Assembly (NCBI RefSeq): GCF_000482785.1
Contig: NZ_AXWS01000008.1
Span: forward strand, 124,001-188,000
DNA: 64,000 bases
DNA from: Derxia gummosa DSM 723
Lineage (GTDB): Bacteria > Pseudomonadota > Gammaproteobacteria > Burkholderiales > Burkholderiaceae_E
Direction of reading: 5' to 3'
How positions within the stretch are numbered: the first letter of the stretch is position 1; every line of letters starts with the position of its first letter. The notes below the pieces were generated by a model, which saw only the letters and a list, made by a program, of their open reading frames with translations, searched no databases and was not told the origin of the DNA. This document shows positions 61,707 to 64,000 of the stretch, piece by piece. Both the position numbers and the translations under genes were made by a program.

Positions 61707-63527
61707 ATGCCAGTCCATTCCGGGCGCGTCATCGCGTCCTTGCCGGCGCTGTTCGCGCTGACCTCCGTCACGTCCGTCCACGCCCAACCCATCCGTCTCG
61801 ACGACATCGTCGTCACCGCCCAGCGCAGCGAGCAGCCCGCCGCCGAGACGCTGGCCGACATCACCGTCATCGACCGCGAGCGCATCGAGCAGGCGGGCGC
61901 CACCGGCGTCGCCGACCTGCTCGCGCGCTCGCCCGGCATCGAGCTGGCCCGCAACGGCGGGCCGACCGCGACCACCAGCCTGTACGTGCGCGGCGCCGAC
62001 AGCCGCTTCACCGCCGTGTACGTGGACGGCGTGCGCGTCGATTCGCAATCGACCGGCGGCGCGGCCTGGGAAGCGATCCCGCTGTCGCGCATCGAGCGCA
62101 TCGAGATCCTGCGCGGCCCGGCCGCCGCCGTGTACGGCTCCGACGCCATCGCCGGCGTGATCCAGATCTTCACGCGCAAGGGCGAGGGCGCCTTCGCGCC
62201 GGTGCTGTCGGCCGGCGTCGGCAGCCAGCGCACCGGCCGCGTCGAGGCGAGCGCCAGCCAGGGCGGCGAGCTGGTGGACTGGGCCGCCGGCATCAGCCGC
62301 GAGATCAGCGACGGCTTCAACGCGCGCCGCCTGGCCAGCGCCAACCCCGACGACGACGGCTACCGCCGCAGCTCGGCCAATGCGCGCGTCGGCCTCAGGC
62401 CCGTAGCCGGCCAGCGCCTCGACGCCACGCTGCTGTGGACCTCGCTCGACAGCCAGTACGACGGCTCGCGCAGCGCCGACGACCACAGCCGGCATCACCT
62501 GCTCACCACCGGCCTGGCCTGGAGCGCCGAGCTGTCGCCCGACTGGACGCTGCGCGCCAACGCCGGCGAGAGCCACACCCGCTACGAGACCCGCCCGTCG
62601 CCCTACTTCACCGACACGCGGCTGCGCAACTACCTGCTCGACAGCGAATGGCGCACCGGCCCGGCGCGGCTGCGCCTCGGCGCCGAACGGCGCGAGGACC
62701 GGCTCGACAACACCAGCGTCGCCGGCGGTCGGGGCGAGCGCAGCCAGAACGCGGTGCTCGCGGGCGCCGGCCTCGAACTCGGCGCCCACGCCCTCCAGGC
62801 GAATGCGCGCGTGGACGACGACAGCGAGTTCGGCGGCAAGACCAACGGCAGCCTCGCCTGGGGCTGGAAGCTCGCGCCCGCCTGGCGCCTGAGCGCCTCC
62901 TTCGGCACCGCCTTCCGCGCGCCGACGCTCTACCAGCGCTACAGCCAGTACGGCGTCGCCACGCTCGACCCCGAGACCAGCCGCAACCTCGAATTCGGCC
63001 TGCGCATGCTCGACGGCGCGGATCAGGCCGGCGTGGTGGTCTACCGCAACCGCGTGACCAACCTCATCAACTTCGGCGCCGCCGGCCCCTGCGCGTCGAG
63101 CTTCGGCTGCTACGGCAACACCGGCCATGCCGAGATGGAAGGCGCGACCTTCAGCGGCGCGACGCGGCTCGGCGCGATCGACCTCGCCGGCTCGCTCGAC
63201 TGGCAGCTGCCGCGCGATACCGACAGCGGCCGGCTGCTCGCGCGCCGCTCGCGCCTGCACGGCAACGTCACCGCCGACACCCGCGTCGCCGACTGGACGC
63301 TCGGCGCCAGCCTGCAAGCCAGCGGCCGGCGCTGGGACAACGCCGCCAACACCCAGGCGCTCGGCGGCTATGCGTTGCTCGGCGTGCATGCCTCGCGCCG
63401 CATCGCGCGCGACTGGACCGTGCTCGCGCGCGTCGACAACCTCGCCGACCGCGACTACGAGACCGCGCGCACCTACGCCAACCCGGGCCGCACCGCCTGG
63501 CTCAACCTCACCTGGGCGCCGCGCTGA
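61707..63527 (+). CDS. btuB: TonB-dependent vitamin B12 receptor
   Basis: A 606-residue outer-membrane receptor. The signal peptide ends VHA-Q, a TonB box (LDDIVVTAQR) follows, then the plug domain with ADLLARSPGIEL and LYVRGADSRFTAVYVDGVR, and a 22-strand barrel. The last residues are TWAPR rather than a terminal Phe, a small oddity. The start at 61707 yields the signal peptide; its ribosome site is weak, as suits riboswitch control. The Cbi/Cob gene follows by 13 bases. Confidence 0.93.
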   Translation: MPVHSGRVIASLPALFALTSVTSVHAQPIRLDDIVVTAQRSEQPAAETLADITVIDRERIEQAGATGVADLLARSPGIELARNGGPTATTSLYVRGADSRFTAVYVDGVRVDSQSTGGAAWEAIPLSRIERIEILRGPAAAVYGSDAIAGVIQIFTRKGEGAFAPVLSAGVGSQRTGRVEASASQGGELVDWAAGISREISDGFNARRLASANPDDDGYRRSSANARVGLRPVAGQRLDATLLWTSLDSQYDGSRSADDHSRHHLLTTGLAWSAELSPDWTLRANAGESHTRYETRPSPYFTDTRLRNYLLDSEWRTGPARLRLGAERREDRLDNTSVAGGRGERSQNAVLAGAGLELGAHALQANARVDDDSEFGGKTNGSLAWGWKLAPAWRLSASFGTAFRAPTLYQRYSQYGVATLDPETSRNLEFGLRMLDGADQAGVVVYRNRVTNLINFGAAGPCASSFGCYGNTGHAEMEGATFSGATRLGAIDLAGSLDWQLPRDTDSGRLLARRSRLHGNVTADTRVADWTLGASLQASGRRWDNAANTQALGGYALLGVHASRRIARDWTVLARVDNLADRDYETARTYANPGRTAWLNLTWAPR

Positions 63528-63540
63528 AAGGAGCCTGAGC

Positions 63541-64000
63541 ATGTCCGTCACCCGCTGCCCAGCGTTGCTGGTCGCCGCGCCGGCGTCCGGCCAGGGCAAG
63601 ACCACCGTCGTCTCGGCGCTCGCGCGGCTGCATGCGCGCGCGGGCCGGCGGGTGAGCGTGTTCAAGGTCGGGCCGGACTTCATCGATCCGGCCTGGCATG
63701 AACTGGCCAGCGGCCGGCCGGTCGAGCAGCTCGACCTGTGGATCAACGGCGAGGCCGATTGCGCCGCCCGCCTGCACGCGGCCGCCGCGCGCAGCGACCT
63801 CATCCTCGTCGAGGGCGTGATGGGTCTGTTCGACGGCCAGCCCTCGGCCGCCGACCTGGCCCAGCGCTTCGGCCTGCCGGTGCTGGCCGTCATCGACGCC
63901 GGCGCGATGGCGGGCAGCTTCGGCGCGCTCGCCTTCGGCCTGCGCCATTACCGGCCGGGCCTGCGCTGGGCCGGCGTGCTGGCCAACCGCACCGCCGGCG
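63541..64000 (+). CDS. cobB: Cobyrinate a,c-diamide synthase, 5' part only
   Basis: The first 153 residues of a CobB/CbiA enzyme, which amidates cobyrinate with glutamine and ATP in cobalamin synthesis. The P-loop APASGQGKTTV is near 13-23, followed by FKVGPDFIDPAWH and EGVMGLFDG. The C-terminal glutaminase domain lies beyond the window. AAAGGAG precedes the start. Co-transcription with btuB puts it under the riboswitch. Confidence 0.93.
   Translation, partial: MSVTRCPALLVAAPASGQGKTTVVSALARLHARAGRRVSVFKVGPDFIDPAWHELASGRPVEQLDLWINGEADCAARLHAAAARSDLILVEGVMGLFDGQPSAADLAQRFGLPVLAVIDAGAMAGSFGALAFGLRHYRPGLRWAGVLANRTAG

Overview
The window is roughly 70% G+C and reads as the chromosome of a soil- or plant-associated betaproteobacterium, most likely of the order Burkholderiales. 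The cues are a trimeric porin with a typical betaproteobacterial signal and start, a Burkholderia-like AroE ending, dense LysR/IclR control, and a fused QuiC. No insertion sequence, prophage, CRISPR array or replication origin was seen. Genes are tightly packed, and many neighbours overlap by the four bases ATGA.

Region 1 (1-8.7 kb, minus strand) is a polyol-use operon. It runs from a periplasmic binding protein through a ribitol dehydrogenase, two permeases, an ATPase and a D-arabinitol dehydrogenase to an AraC regulator cut by the window edge. A membrane diguanylate cyclase lies upstream.

Region 2 (8.9-46.9 kb) is the core of interest, a large island for hydroaromatic and aromatic acids. 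It holds (a) a Gfo/Idh/MocA dehydrogenase, AroQ and a carrier beside a LysR gene; (b) an AroE gene at the end of a CoA-transferase, MaoC hydratase, VOC and PanE-like operon; (c) a GH3 glucosidase and a porin; (d) fused QuiC, a QsuD-type quinate/shikimate dehydrogenase, a DSD-like TIM barrel and a ShiA-type symporter; (e) three paralogous flavoproteins of the 3-ketosteroid dehydrogenase family in two operons, with a divergent AroE-like enzyme, another TIM barrel, a NIPSNAP protein and a YhhS-type exporter; and (f) PobA, its AraC regulator, IclR regulators and a PcaK transporter. FetAB iron export genes and an orphan two-partner secretion transporter sit inside. QuiC and PobA both deliver protocatechuate; ring-cleavage genes are not in the window. 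Two recurrent palindromes, TGGAACNNNGTTCCA-like and TTGCGCGANNTTCGCGCG, lie at promoters across this island and suggest that the IclR proteins coordinate it. I infer that the flavoproteins desaturate or aromatise cyclic ketones made from quinate- or shikimate-like acids, feeding PobA or QuiC.

Region 3 (47-64 kb) is more ordinary: tRNA-Asn with its promoter and terminator, a NUDIX hydrolase, a tartrate/D-malate-type dehydrogenase with a LysR gene, an RND efflux operon with a TetR gene, an S1/P1 nuclease, a Tas-like aldo-keto reductase with a TTG start, a hypothetical gene with a possible frameshifted tail, a succinate-semialdehyde dehydrogenase, and a cobalamin riboswitch that leads btuB and the start of a cobyrinate amidase gene.

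A separate layer is a dispersed 14-base palindrome, TGCAA-N4-TTGCA, found six times exactly and always inside genes, where it forces otherwise uncommon codons.
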